From Triatoma infestans (taxonomy: Eukaryota > Arthropoda > Insecta > Hemiptera > Reduviidae): 64,000 bases of DNA. The notes under the pieces are model-generated. The model searched no databases. It saw nothing but the letters and a program-made list of their open reading frames with translations, and was not told the origin of the DNA. The stretch spans positions 30,850 to 94,849 of the forward strand of contig JAAEAF010003113.1 of NCBI GenBank assembly GCA_011037195.1, given 5' to 3'. Positions 42,852 to 55,489 of this stretch are shown here, in pieces (the stretch's first letter is position 1; the number at the start of each line of letters is the position of its first letter). The position numbers were made by a program, and so were the translations under genes.

Positions 42852-43665
42852 CTGGTATGAAACACTTACACGACTTTCACTTACTCCAATTAACACAATT
42901 TAATGGCAAAATTTGCATTAAAATTGCAATATGTACAAACGTTTAGTTGGGCTCGCCATAAAAAAATGTAGAAATTACAGAATACACCTTGCGTATATGG
43001 CAGCCAACTTTGACCCACTCTAACAGAGCCTGTGGCGGCAGTGTAAATATGAATATAAACTGGGCCAGAACACCCACAATGAATTTGTTCGGAAAAATGT
43101 CACAAATAAATGCGATTGGTTTGTATGTCTGTGCAATAGCATTGCAAGTTTAAAGGAAATCGATGTCAAAATACTCACAAACCTGTTTTATAAAGGCGCA
43201 CATCCGGTTAACCGATTTTATTCAAATTTGAAATTTTAGTAATGCTTCTAATGAGTATTATTTATATGGTTGGTAGAACCATATATTGCACTGAAATAGT
43301 ACTTCAGAAGAAAAAAAAAGGTAAATGCTACGGTTCGCCTCGATCCTCCCAAAAAATAAATTATCCCAGAAAAATGTTTCAAATAAAAGAGATAGAGATA
43401 TTTGTGCGATAGTTAGTGTGATCTGAAAATTAAAGAAAATCATTGGAGGACCTGAAACTTTCGTGTCAGATGCGTTGTACTTGGTCGGAATACCAAGTTT
43501 GAGCTTCCTGCGGATTTTTGCTTTTTTTTATATAGTTTATTGTACAGAGGCCATTCGCTAAAAACATTTTTTCGAACTCCTGATATCTCAAATACATATA
43601 TTTCCGGTGAAAAATGAATATCGAAAATTTGACACGATCGTAATACTTCCTCTTAAGCAGTGAGG
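42852..43665 (+). mobile_element. Dispersed repeat, subfamily B, adjoining the previous copy
   Basis: 5' end AAATCTGGTATGAAACACTT, ACACGACTTTCACTTACTCC, GTTTAGTTGGGCTCGCCATA. 3' end TTTCCGGTGAAAAATGAATA, GTAATACTTCCTCTTAAG. Only about ten A residues separate it from the 3' end of the copy before it. Confidence 0.82.
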
Positions 43666-44159
43666 GAGAAATGAAAAGCATGTTAATTTCTGGAAGAATA
43701 AAGGAAAACTCATTTTTATAGTTTTCCCCCCTTTCCACAAGTTTTTTTTTTAATAGAACAATAAATAAGTGAATTAATTGGTGATAAAAATAGAAGAAAG
43801 ATGAATAAAGAAATATGGAAAGAAAATTTATTTCAAAGGAAAAGAGAAAATTGGAAGATGCTCAAGAAAAAAGCAGAAGAAATTAGAAATAATTAGCGAC
43901 TCTGAGAGAGACGTTATCTGCAGTAAATTGTTACATCAACAGTTAATTAAAAAAGACTACAAAGTTGTTTACATGATATTTATTTAATTTAAGTTTATAA
44001 AAGAAAATCCATTCTTCTTAATTAACATCTTTTTTATTTATTTTCTTTTAGGAAATATTTGGAACGATATTTCTCCATCGTGGATGAAAATAATGATATA
44101 TATGTAACCCATTTTTCATTTCTATTCTAAATGTGTGTGAATAAAATATTTCTAAAACG

Positions 44160-44800
44160 AAAAATCGCTGGAAGCTTAAATGGTATGCCAAATTCGTCAA
44201 GCGGAAGTGCAACTTTCCGAATTTGTTTTTCAATTTTCACTTCCTCTTACTCCTAGTAAGGAGATACACCGGAAATACACGTTTTGAGGTCTTCTGAATC
44301 AGAATAACTAGTTTTTAGAAATTGATCTTTGTGTGCGCATGTGAGTATGCATATCTGTATGTGTTCATGACTAGCATAACTCAAAAACGAAAAAAAAACC
44401 ACGAAGTTCAAAGTTGACATTCCATTTTGGGATCCGACAGGAAGTTATCCGTCAAAATCCTCAACCGGAAGTATCACTTTACTCAAAAGAATTTTTCCAG
44501 TTTTTCGCGATTTTCACTAAATCGGGTCCAATGATTTTTCTATAACGACTACACATATTAAGAGCTACAACATGTATTTGTAACATTTCTCCAGGAAAAT
44601 TCATTTAAGTGGGCTTTAAGGGGAGGGGTTATGTTTTCCTCTAAAATGCTATTTTTAGTTTATTATACGAATATTCATTTTAATAATATTCATCAGAATT
44701 AAATTTGTTGCCATAATCCTGAGTTTGGAAAAAAAAACAGGTGGCCGGGATGGGGTTTTTACTGAACAGATTTTTCCATTTTTTTAGATTCATGTCCTTC
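44160..44800 (-). mobile_element. Dispersed repeat, minus copy
   Basis: Reversed 3' end ACTTCCTCTTACTCCTAGTA, then ACACGTTTTGAGGTC, two reversed junctions CCGGAAGTATCAC (44,463) and GGCCGGGATGG (44,742). The reversed 5' terminus is missing. Confidence 0.78.
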
Positions 44801-44899
44801 TGGTTGGTTAGTTGTTCGGAGAATTATAAATGAGCGTGTCTGTTTTGATAATGCATTTAATCTATTAAAATTAATGAATAAGCCATTCTGGATTTGAAT

Positions 44900-45200
44900 A
44901 TTGTAATATCTGTCAGTAAGTACAGTTGGTGGGCTGGGAAATTATGATTAGTTTTCCTGTTTGTATAGGAAATAGGAAATTAAATAAAAAAAAGAGTGGC
45001 CATCATATCGCGGAAATCTGTCGATTAATATTCTTTGAAACATTAAAAAAATTCAGCATTTGGGAGGGTATTGGGTGGAGCTCAATTAAATTTGATACCA
45101 GTTCCTATAATATTGATTCAGGAGAAACATTAGGACAGCAAATATTAAATTTAATGTTTTTGAATCTAATTTGGGGCTACATATTTCTCTTGCTACTGTG
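44900..45200 (+). other. 91-codon open frame, not recognised
   Basis: An open frame at 44,926-45,201 has no family motif, and its ends coincide with no clear splice sites. I do not call it a gene. It directly precedes a reversed 3'-end fragment of the dispersed repeat (45,200-45,295). Confidence 0.25.
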
Positions 45201-45688
45201 AATCATGTCATATTTTCGAAATTGAGTTTTCATTGGAAATACACTTTTTGAGGTCCCCTAGTCCAAAAAGGGTTTTTAGAAATTGGTCTGTGTAGGGCAA
45301 ATTGTACGTAGTAAGTTTTATCTACTCATATGAACCATTTACTATGCTTGCAAAATTCGGCACTTGCTCATTAATTTGAACTATTAATTCGTTTATTTTT
45401 CAAAATAGATTTGTGTAAGAGAATAATAAACATTCTCCTTTTCCCAAAATGGATTGATAGATTTTCATGCAAACACTTAATTGATTGTTTTTATAGATAA
45501 GGAAAAGAGCTTCAACTAGAATGTATTTCCTGTACACTTTTAATTGAAGTTTCACAAACTAATGGATATATATATGTTGGTTTTCAGAAACATAATGAAT
45601 CATTCATATAGAGTAGATGTAACTTGCTATGTACAATTTGTCCGTCTAGGTGTGTCATATATATTTGTAAATAACACAGACGGTTGTA

Positions 45689-48320
45689 CTACAGGGGTAT
45701 AGCGATTTTCAATTGCATTACCAAGCTTTTGACTAAGATTATTTTAACAGGCCTAATGACTGGATTGAGGGACGCAATTTGATCCCCGAAGAGCAAATGG
45801 GTTTTCGGAAGGGAAGGGGTTGCCTCGATTGTGTATATGTACTTTCATCCATTATTAACATTAACCTGAGGCTAAAACGAAGTAAAGTGTTTGCAGTTTT
45901 TGTAGATTACAGAAGAGCTTTTGACTCTGTTAATCACAAGAAATTATGGAGTAAGGTCTACAGTTTAGGTGTAAGTCGGAAAATCCTACAAGTTATCAAA
46001 AATTTTCAGTGACAATGCTTCGATGGTAATTCAAGTCGATAATGGTTGCTCTAAAGAGATATTGCTTTCAGAAGGGATTTGCAGGGTGAAATTTTGAGTC
46101 CTCTCTTGTTTTACTTGTATCTCTCAGATATTGTGACTTTCTTTGCCTCTAGGGGTTTATCCGGACTCTCTCTAAATAAGGATAAAGATCTGAATATGAT
46201 TTTTTACGCAGATGATATGGTTCTGCCCCCACCTGGAGTAGTGCCCAAAAACAATTACATGCTTTAAAAGAGTACTGCGAAGAGAATTCACTATCGGTGA
46301 AGATCAGTAAAACTTTCGCTATGATATTTTCCAAGGGTGGAAATTCATCAAATGTAAAGCAGTTATGTTATGGAGAACATTACATAAGTTTTTCTAATAA
46401 TTTACATACTTAGGGGTCCCATTTTCTCCATCAGCAAAGTTTTCTAAAGAGGGTAAATACTTTCTTGCAAAAAACTTAAGTCATGTAAGAGTGATAGTTG
46501 GAAACTAAGATTGCCTTGTATGACACTATCCGATAGTGAGAGTGTGCTCTTATACTTGGTTGAAATCTAGGGTTGTGACTTCAGTACCGTAATAGAAAGA
46601 GGGCAACTGAGATGTTTGAAACTACTATTACACCTACCAAGTAACACACCTGACTTTTATGTTAGGATTGAAACTGGAAGGACACATACCAAATTTAAAA
46701 TTTTTAAAAGAGTATTAGGCTGGTGAATGAAATTACTTGAAATGTCTGATTGTCGCCTCCCCAAACAATGCTATGTAAGGATGAAAGAATTGGGTGGAAG
46801 ATATAATATGCCATATAACTGGTGATGGTACTCAGAAATTACCTGACCTCTATTGGTGTTGAGGAATTATGGTCATTACAGAATATTAACGTTGTTCGTA
46901 ACAGTTTCCCTTCTTTATTGGAATCATTTAAAAACAACTTGCTGTCCTAAGACATCGAGTTAGTACTGAACATCGCTTTAATCCGTTTTATAAGCATTTA
47001 AATAATCAAAACTGGGAGAACTTTATTTTACCTACAATACTGACATTAACGAATTAAGATTAATAGCACAACTTCACTTACATTATAAAAAGATCTGTGA
47101 AGTATATTTCAATCAGCAGAAATTTGAATTTAATGTTGATAGGTTTTGTAAACTATGTCCGCTAAACGAGCCTGATGATTTGTACACGCCATCGCAAGGT
47201 GTCCCTGTTCTTTCAGCATATAGAGACCCACTTATTCAAAAATATTGTAGGGGAGTAGAAAGTCATGACGAAATTTTCATAAATTTTCTTTCTTTTACGG
47301 AGCCAGATCATCTCAGTAAGTTAAATGATGTCTTTGTTTTTTGTTTAAATATGTTCAAATTAAGAAGCATTTTTTATTAATTTGTAGTTGTATTTGAAGT
47401 TATATTTATTTTGTTTTTTAATTTTATTTATTTTACTTTTTTTTTTTTTACTTTCTTGAATTTTCCATATTGTCTTTGTATGTATTTATTTATTATTATT
47501 ATTTTTGTTTGATTAAGTTATTATGTTGTATTTATTTATCTTATTTATTATTATTATTATTATTATTTATCAGGAGGAATCCATTTTTCTGTTTCTCATT
47601 ACTGTCGTTGAAGTGTTTTTCCTTAATTATTACTATTATTTATCTTGTTTATTTCTGCCCATGTGAATCTACTTTCTTTGTATTTTTACTCAAATTTATT
47701 TTTAACTTCTTTTACTCTATTTATTTTTTATCTTTTGTTGTTAAGTAAATAGTTACTTAAGTTATACCTACCTTACTCATTTATATATATTGAGATGAAT
47801 TAAGATATAGAAGGCAGTGGATTGTGAAAAGGGCTGGTAAAAGAGTTCAGTTTAGCAGAACAGAAGGGAGCTCCATTTAAGGTGTGCCTATTGTAAACAT
47901 TAATATTAACTTTAAACATTGATTTTTATTATTTAAAGAATTACCTTTAAGAAAATATTATTTAAACTTTGTGTTATTTAAAAAATATATTGATGTGTAT
48001 ATAATAAATTGTTTTAATAAACTTGCACCTGAATCAAGATTCAATCACCCTTATAGTATTATTGATTTTAAATTTTATTATTAATTACATAAATAAAAAT
48101 TAAGGGAAAGAAGACCATTACAATTATATATATATATATAATATATATATTTTTCTTTCAGTCTTTGCAAAATTTTTTTTAGCAAGTATTGGTTATATTT
48201 ATTTACAGAAGTATTTTTATTTTGTTATACTTTATGTAAGTGTTTTTTTTCTTTCTTTTGTATTTTCGAGGTTCACCTCCCTCTGTACACCGCTAAGGTT
48301 AAAACAGTTGAAAAAAAAAA
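45689..48320 (+). mobile_element. 5'-truncated LINE with poly-A and 15-bp target duplication
   Basis: Starts inside the reverse transcriptase (YRGIAIFNCITKLLTK), continues through PEEQMGFRKGRGCLD, FVDYRRAFDSVNH (palm motif A), GEILSPLLFYLYLSDI and YADDMV (about 46,205). A decayed thumb and C-terminal region follows, ending near 47,380. The rest is an AT-rich 3' region and a poly-A run (48,310-48,320). ACACAGACGGTTGTA (45,674-45,688) and ACATAGACGGTTGTA (48,321-48,335) are the target duplication, now one mismatch apart. Many stops and frameshifts make it inactive. The RT is unlike that of the LINEs at 12,678 and 35,976, so this is a separate family. Confidence 0.93.
45698..47380 (+). pseudogene. 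LINE reverse transcriptase with stops and frameshifts
   Basis: Coding portion of the LINE at 45,689-48,320. The palm aspartates (FVDYRRAFD and YADD) are both present, but at least one frameshift lies between them near 46,010-46,080 and another after YADDMV. Only the last frame (47,180-47,380) is open for more than 60 codons. Confidence 0.88.
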
Positions 48321-48335
48321 ACATAGACGGTTGTA

Positions 48336-49170
48336 TTTGTCCAATTGGGTCAGACAAATTCTATATCCTTGTAATTATTATTGTTATTATTTATAACGGA
48401 TGATGCATCTATTCGGGAAGTGATATCTCAAGTGATAATTGTTTAAATTTACGTTAATTAATTTAAACCATGATTAATGTATGAGATGGAATTTAACTTG
48501 CGTCCCAGTATTTTTAGACCTCACTCTTCCTTAGTTAAAAGACATCGATAAAATATTTTGAGCAATTTGAAAAGGTAGATGAAATTTGCTAAACATTTTC
48601 GTATCCTGTGAATGTCTGTGATTTACTTAGAATATTTTATTAATACCACTGCTAAAATATAATGGAAAAAACCACGCCCTATTCCATTAATAGATAGACT
48701 TCTAATTCTAAAAACTGGTACTCATGACTGATCAAGGTTATTTATTGATCTTCAAGTTAGGACTTACTAATGTTTTATTTATTTATAATATATTCATTTT
48801 ACTTGTTTGTTTATGCCCCCCCTTTTTTAACATCCTGCCCCATCCATTGTTGTTCAATTTCTGCAAATGCATGGCGGAGCAAAATAATAATAATGAATAC
48901 ACTTGCTTGGGAAATCCGTCAGCTGGAGGTAGATTAAAACAAAACCAATTATATCCTAATACTAATTCAACAAACAACTTCATATTACTAAAAACAATAA
49001 GTGATATTAAAGTATAATAAATGCACAAAAGTAAATTAATTAAATTAAGGCAGTTAATTAAATGGAAATGACTTCCATCGAAATTACATAATTCAAAGAA
49101 TAATATAAAAACAACAAAATCTTATAATACATAAATTGAAATGACACAAAATTAAGTTACATGATGAAAA
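48336..49170. other. No feature recognised
   Basis: AT-rich. Open frames on both strands here are uninformative. Confidence 0.4.
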
Positions 49171-49174
49171 TTAA

Positions 49175-49640
49175 CTATAAACAGAAATTAAATTCCAGCA
49201 CCAACTGAAAACGGTAGTGCCAAGCAGACCTGGCGAAATTTATGAGACCATGACAGTTCAGAGCATTTAAATGGTCGCTCAGTGAGATCATAGTGAAGAT
49301 GTGGACATCCAGATAACGTAATCGAAAGACCGCCAGTATAGGGCACACTGCGAGAAAGTGAACGATATATTCTGTAGCATTTAAATTGCATGAGAACACG
49401 TCTGGTCATCTCTCTCCAGCCAAGGAGTGTGATTCAGGTATAGAGTTCACCTCTTAGCTAAAAACCGATCTATCCAACTGTCCACAATGTGAAAATCTCA
49501 CGGATGCCCTAGCCGACGCGGTATCCTCCTCTTGATGAACCGTTCTAATACTGACTATCAGGGCTGGCAGCCTTGATTTCTCCAACACTCCCAGTCAGTA
49601 ATAGAGGGGCTAAATATACAGCCATATTTCTCCGCCACCC
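49175..49640 (-). mobile_element. LINE C-terminal remnant
   Basis: The minus strand reads CSCNLNATEYIVHFLAVCPI, then FRLRYLD, SLSDHLNAL and FARSAWHYRFQLV. This is the C..C...T..H....CP zinc-knuckle-like C-terminus found in many insect LINEs. No RT or tail was seen. Confidence 0.55.
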
Positions 49641-49899
49641 TTATCCAACTTCCAAACCAATGGGCACAACATTATCTCTTATTAATAGTAGAAGTGAAAA
49701 GTTTTGTTATTACCTTACAAATATCATAATATCCTCCATAATCCTTTTTATCTTGTGGATTGCCTTTCTTAAACAAAAGTTTCATTTTCATTTTAGGCCA
49801 TTTGTTTTTTATCTTTATTAATAATTGTTTAAAGTCGTTCGTACACAATGTAGGTTGATCAGTATTGGGCTTATTATTCAATTATAATGCGAAACCAAA

Positions 49900-51060
49900 A
49901 TTAGAGAAAGTAAAAATAGGTGTTATTATTTTTCAATATTCAGTCCATGTTAGAAAAGACGCGGATAAACCAATCTCTATAATTAATAACAATCTGTATT
50001 AAGAAAAATCAAGATTAACTACTAAAAATAAAAACAAATAACCAACCAAGGTTAATGACCACACATGTCTTGTGAAATAAATATTTTTAATACAATTCAG
50101 ATTAGAAAAATAGAGCGCACCATGCACAGCACAGACAGAGAGACAAAGAGAGATATGCACATGAAAAAGTTAATGAAATTCGTAGAAAACTTCAAGTTTA
50201 AAAATTAAAAAAATATGTGTTCTTCAAACAAGTTGGGTTCTAACCTCACGGAATTCTAAGAATTTGTTAGGTTCTGACCTCAATACCCTAATGTGTTTGT
50301 TCAACTGGTTTTTGCCATATAATGGAACGAAGACAAGTTTTTCTACAAGCAAACAGAAACCCGCACCATACACACGTACATCTATATTTCAATTAATATG
50401 TACTACAGTGCTATTTGTATATTCGTATATAATAAAAAAGTTATGTTGCCCGTTAATGTAAATAAATAAATAAATAAAAATCCGAAATGTTCACGGATTG
50501 TACCCGTCCACATTTGTTAACAGACTGAAAGATATACAACTGTTGAATGTCTTATCTCATGATTAATAACAAAGAAATACAGAAATACGACATTAATAAA
50601 ATAGATAACAATATGTTAACAATAAGTAAGGTTAATGTACTTTCATAGATCGATTGGAATTTATTTTTTTCCTAGCACAGCATTCACTGTTACCTACAAA
50701 GAAAGTTGTTATTATGGATATATCAAAGAGCCTCCTCCCCCTTCTCCAGTGGTGGGGTCCAGGGGAGAAACACGTATAAAATATTCCTGTAATATTCCCA
50801 AAATCTGATGAAAATCTCAATCCATTTTCTGTGCCAATACGGATTCATGAAATTCATTCTGCATACAATATTTGACTGTCAGAATTATCTAGATTCCAAT
50901 TTCCGCCTGCGCCTATGTACAGTTTTTTTTTCCTTCCTGCTCTTTATGTGTGTTTGGAGGGGATAGAACAGAGCTGTTGGCAATGATATTTTTAACATTA
51001 CAGATGTAGCAGGAACTATTCTGATCATAATATCATTAAACAAAAATTGAGTCTCACCGG
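49900..51060. other. No gene recognised
   Basis: AT-rich DNA. The short duplicated phrase GGTTCTAACCTCA / GGTTCTGACCTCA occurs at 50,226 and 50,270. Confidence 0.4.
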
Positions 51061-51064
51061 AAGG

Positions 51065-51490
51065 AGAATTACATTTTTTGAGGTCCTCTGAAAATAAATT
51101 CCTTTTTTTTTATTTTCTCTTATTACTATAAAGAAAAAGTATTTGCAATCATGTTACCTTTCCTTAATTAACTTACCTGCCAAACTTTCTCAACCAGAAT
51201 TACACCGCTTCACCGAATGGATTTTTTAGTTATTTTGCGATTTTTCCGAAAACGACCCCGAATGAGTTTCTTTAAACTTGATACATCAACTAATAATAAC
51301 AAAAAATATCTACAGCTTTTATCTGATCAATTTTTCCAGGAAAATTTATTTAAAGGGTGTTCTTGGGGGGGAGAGGTGTGACGTTAGCTTTCCTCTAAAG
51401 TGCCATTTCGATATTAGTATTTATTCAATTTGTGTGTGTAGCATCATTACATAATAATATTTCTAAAAGCCCGAGTTTGAAGATGATCAG
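51065..51490 (-). mobile_element. Dispersed repeat, minus fragment
   Basis: Contains TTTTCTCTTATTACTATAAAG (decayed reversed hairpin), TTTTTCCAGGAAAATTTATT and TTTCCTCTAAAGTGCCATTT. Confidence 0.65.
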
Positions 51491-51559
51491 GATGGGAGAG
51501 TTTGATATTAGTCAATAGCAGTCCGTGTTTTCCGTTTTTTTTAATTTCTTTTCCCAAGA

Positions 51560-52912
51560 TTTGTAGAAAGTGGAAGAGCCGGCGTAGACGTCGAATACCT
51601 CAGTGATTATAGATAAGTTCCTAACAAAAGTGATAGGTCTCTGTATTCATAGTTAGTGTACAAATTTAATGAATCGGTCGGTATAATGGGGTTGTTGCAG
51701 GAGAGAAATGGTCTGGTTTAAATGAATTAACAAGATATAGTTAATACTGTATAATAGTAATAATAAGTGACACTGAGTGCCTGGACTTTACACTTAAAAT
51801 GATAGAGTAAGGTAAAGATAGAGTGGTAAAGGGTATGATAGGTAGTGATTGGCTGTATGAACTCAGTAGTTATGAACTGTTCCCCTATCTGTCTCCCGTC
51901 GCTGTATTTATGTGGTTTCTCCCACTCCAGTCCGAGAGAGTGGTCCTGTCATTTTGTCTCTCTTTGGATAATATTACAATCGGTGTTTTTATGGAGAAAT
52001 TGTAGAAAACTGAAAAGAATGTTCAATAAGAACGCACTTCCGGTCAGCCGATTTTCTTCAAACTTAGAATTTTGACAACATATTTAATTTTGAAGGAAAA
52101 GGATTGTGAGATTCGGTCTTTTTTTTTTTAAACATAAGAAAATTTAAATTCTTGCCAACGTTTCGACAAATATATTGTCTTTTTCAAGGCCTACAACATA
52201 CAAATACAAAAGGTTCTTTTTTGAAAGACAAAATCAAGAAACATACAAATACAACAGGTTCTTTTTTGAAAGAGTATGTTGTAGGCTTTGAAAAAGACAA
52301 TATATTTGTCGAAACATTAGCAAGAATTTAAATTTTCTTATTTTTTAAAAAAAGACCGAATCTCATAATCCTTTTTCTTCATATAAGAACGGTCGAGAAG
52401 TATCTTCCTTATTTAATTCTGATTAATATTATTTAAATGATAGAATTGTATAATAAATTGAAATAATACTTTAGAGGTAAACAACTCCGCCACTAACTTA
52501 AACACCACCTTAAAATGATAATGGAGAAATGTTTCAATTAAAAGTTGTAAGCTCTTTCTCTCTATGGTCGAAACACTTAGTTTAAAGGAAATAGTTAAAG
52601 CCATGTTCGACAAAATCGGAAAAACTGAAAAATCCATTGAGCAAAGTGTTGTTACTTCCGGTTGAGGACTTTTGACAGATAAGTTCCTGGCGGATTCCAT
52701 GGTGATACCCATATGAAATGCAGGTATGATCTTTTTGCGATTTTTCATTTTTGAGCTATGCTGTTCACTTAGATGCATACACACATACCTCTTCTAAAAA
52801 CCACTTTTTTTTGGACTCAGTGGACCTCAAAACGTAAATTTCCGGTGAAAACTCGCTAATGAAAATTTGACATGATCGCAATACTTCCTCTTACAGCTGT
52901 TAGAGAAAGTAA
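51560..52912 (+). mobile_element. Dispersed repeat copy interrupted by a fold-back element
   Basis: Junction CACTTCCGGTCAGCCG (52,036), interrupted at 52,090-52,409, resuming CTGATTAATATTATTTAAAT. Second junction TACTTCCGGTTGAGG (52,654). 3' end TTTCCGGTGAAAACTC, ACTTCCTCTTACAGCTGTTA. Confidence 0.78.
52090..52409. mobile_element. Fold-back element with decayed hammerhead-like cores and 9-bp target duplication
   Basis: About 105-bp inverted arms (about 52,092-52,198 and 52,264-52,381) with ends GGATTGTGAGATTCGGTC. A tail carries AAGAACGGTCGAGAAG. Each arm holds TTGAAAA - GACAATATATTTGTC - GAAAC-type sequence, the remains of the motif intact at 55,449. The centre has a tandem pair of an AGGTTCTTTTTTGAAAGA unit. 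TATTTAATT flanks it at 52,081-52,089 and 52,410-52,418, with dispersed-repeat sequence on both sides. Confidence 0.9.
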
Positions 52913-52914
52913 AC

Positions 52915-53930
52915 AACAAGTAAAATATTGTATCGGATTATGTCGAAAAATTGATATAATTTGTGAGATCCATTTATTATAACACATTTAAACTATAACC
53001 ATATTCTCTTTAGCTATCGAATGATATTCATTACTTACACTTGTTAATAATTCAATAAACGTTTGAAATTAAAATTTACAATTCCTAAAATAATAACGCA
53101 AATATATTGCTGCCAAAAAATCGAAATTCTCTTTGTAAAAAGGTGACAAAGAGGAGAAGTTTAGTTTAACCTGTCAGGTACGATAAATAAATTATTCAAA
53201 GTATAGTTGATTGGCGATGCGCCATTTGTGCGAGGTTAATTTTAAGATCAAAAAGACCGTGATTTCTTTTTGTTCTACACTATATTAAATGAATTATAAA
53301 AAAAGTTTTTATTTTATTTTTTTTTTTAAATTACAACGCAAACATGCCTGTTTTAGAAAGCTAATCAACTTTGTGAGCTCAAAGAGTTCAAAAATAAGTC
53401 ATTGGAAAGCTTAAAAAAAAGCCTTTCAAGATTATTTTAAAGTTCAGCTTTATAGCAAACAGGATGTTTAATTCAACTAACTCTGATAAAATATTTCGTT
53501 TTAAGAAAAAAATTTGTTTTCCAATAGCAAATTGGAGAAATATGCTCCGACTTTCTTTTACTACTTTTTTCCACATTACTGACAGACAAATTTTCTTTAA
53601 AAAATTTGATGGTTTAATTTGTTTGGTTTCCCGTTTTTTTGTGGGAAAAATGAATAAGAGAAAGAATATGCTCCACCGGAGGCCATTATTCTAGGCAAGA
53701 GGTTTCCTCTCAAAATAGAAATATATTTATACAAATAAAAAAAAAAGGACCAAGATGGCGGTTTCTAAGATCGTTATGCCACAATATTAACATATTCAAG
53801 GGAGTCCTAGACTTTAACAAGATCAACATAAAAGACTGATCTCTCGTAAAGGTAGAGAAGCCGTATGCTTTTATTTATTTGCTCACTATTTACATTTTAA
53901 CAGAGTACAATACAATAATAATAAAACGCC
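52915..53930. other. No gene recognised
   Basis: AT-rich. Two overlapping opposite frames near 53,390-53,690 show no motif. Confidence 0.4.
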
Positions 53931-53934
53931 CTAT

Positions 53935-54055
53935 GTATAATATACAGAGTGTATACATATATATATATGGGACATATACATATATAGGGAAAGCTTATAT
54001 AATACACACACACTCACACATATAGGTGTATATATATATATATATATACATCTAC
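53935..54055. repeat. TA/CA-rich microsatellite tract
   Basis: Mixed TATA, ACACAC and TATG runs, including about eleven TA units near 54,030. Confidence 0.9.
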
Positions 54056-54139
54056 ATATAGTTTAAGGAAAAATAATTATACTTCATAAATATAAAGAAA
54101 TTAAAACAACTTACTGGCTGGTACTGGGGGTAACAGCAA

Positions 54140-54340
54140 CGTCAAGCGTTTTTCTCTAACGTACCATTTCAGTATAATTTATGGTTCTGCCAACTATATA
54201 ATATTATGGTACATTACTAGCATAGTTGCAATACTAAATTTGAAGGAAATCTGATTATTAACCAAAAGTGCAACATCACAGAATAGATTTTTGAGTCGTA
54301 TTTCTCTAAAAGTGCTGCAACCATTTTTAATTTGGCACAC
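54140..54340 (-). mobile_element. Dispersed repeat, subfamily B, minus fragment
   Basis: ATGGTTCTGCCAACTATATA and AATATTATGGTACATTACTA match, reversed, the segments at 1,270, 26,870 and 43,270. Confidence 0.65.
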
Positions 54341-55140
54341 ATACATGGACACCACCTTTACTTGTTGCTTTTCGTACCAAAATTACGTTTTTCCTTTAAA
54401 CTGCTCATTCATGCCATGTTCAATATTTTGTTCTTCTCAACATTCACAGAAAAATAATTCTTGGAACAATATTCCTCTAAAATGTTCGGATGGAAAATCC
54501 ACAACCAGAATCAAGTCACCGGCATAGTTAAGCATCAATTGTCTTATCCGCAGCCCATATAATTTCCACAATCGAGTTTAGAATGAAAATACTTACCATA
54601 TTGCTGACATTAAGACGGAAAAGAATGGGACTTAATGTTTCACCTGCAAAAGCTTCTCAGTAATGTCCATTGCGGTGGAAAGATGCATTTACCGCATCTG
54701 CATTGATGCAGTTTCGTAGATTGCAGCAATAATTCTTTTAATTATTCCACTTATACCTAGTAAAAAAGCTTGATAAGTCTGAATCTTTAACGGAGTCGAA
54801 TGTTCGTCTGAAATCTACAAAGATAAATACAATCTTCCCTTCAATACCTACGACTTTTTTTTTTAAATTTTTTATTTGAAGGTGCACAACATCTAAGGTT
54901 CTTCGTACCTTTTACATTACTTCTGTTAGTGTCTATACATTATACTGATTGAGTTAAACCAGTTACCTAACAAGAAAACCTAACGACAACTGGCCTAACA
55001 TATACGATGAAGTAGAACCTGTATTGATTGTTTCTACAACTAAGTTGGAGTAATCTGATGTATCTCTTAGTTGGCTGATCGGCCGGGGGGTACGATAAGA
55101 AAAACACTAAACAAATTTTTTCAAGTGTTTTTTATTAATG

Positions 55141-55181
55141 GCCCGACGTTTCGACAAACATTGTTTGTCTTCTTCAGGGGC
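55141..55181 (-). ncRNA. Hammerhead-ribozyme-like motif in arm 1
   Basis: Exact mirror of the arm 2 motif: GCCC, CTGAAGA, A, helix GACAAAC/AAT/GTTTGTC, GAAA, CGTC, GGGC, read on the minus strand. Confidence 0.6.
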
Positions 55182-55448
55182 TATCTATAAAGAAAAAATA
55201 TACGTAAGAATCTAGCTAGCATTAACAGAACAAAAGCAAAAACAGAAAATATGGCAATAGAACAATAGTAAAAAAAAAACAACAAAAAAATACAAAAATG
55301 GTAATGGAAAACTAAAAAAACAAATTACAAAGGTAAATACATTTTTGTTGTTTTTTTTTTACTATTGTTCTATTGCCATATTTTCTGTTTTTACTTTTGT
55401 TCTGTTAATGCTAGCTAGATTCTTACGTATATTTTTTCTTTATAGATA

Positions 55449-55489
55449 GCCCCTGAAGAAGACAAACAATGTTTGTCGAAACGTCGGGC
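55449..55489 (+). ncRNA. Hammerhead-ribozyme-like motif in arm 2
   Basis: Helix I GCCC (55,449-55,452) pairs with GGGC (55,486-55,489). CTGAAGA (55,453-55,459) fits CUGANGA. Helix II GACAAAC / loop AAT / GTTTGTC (55,461-55,477). GAAA at 55,478-55,481. ACGT then C (55,481-55,485) would be a two-pair helix III and the cleavage nucleotide. Two departures are seen: one extra A (55,460) between the core and helix II, and a helix III with no loop, which could form only between two molecules. Confidence 0.6.

Noticed and set aside
44926..45201. 91-codon open frame as a host exon
   Set aside because: No recognisable domain; surrounded by dispersed-repeat fragments and lacking clear splice sites.
53935..54055. 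A possible replication or matrix-attachment element
   Set aside because: Only simple TA/CA repeats are visible; composition alone is not evidence.
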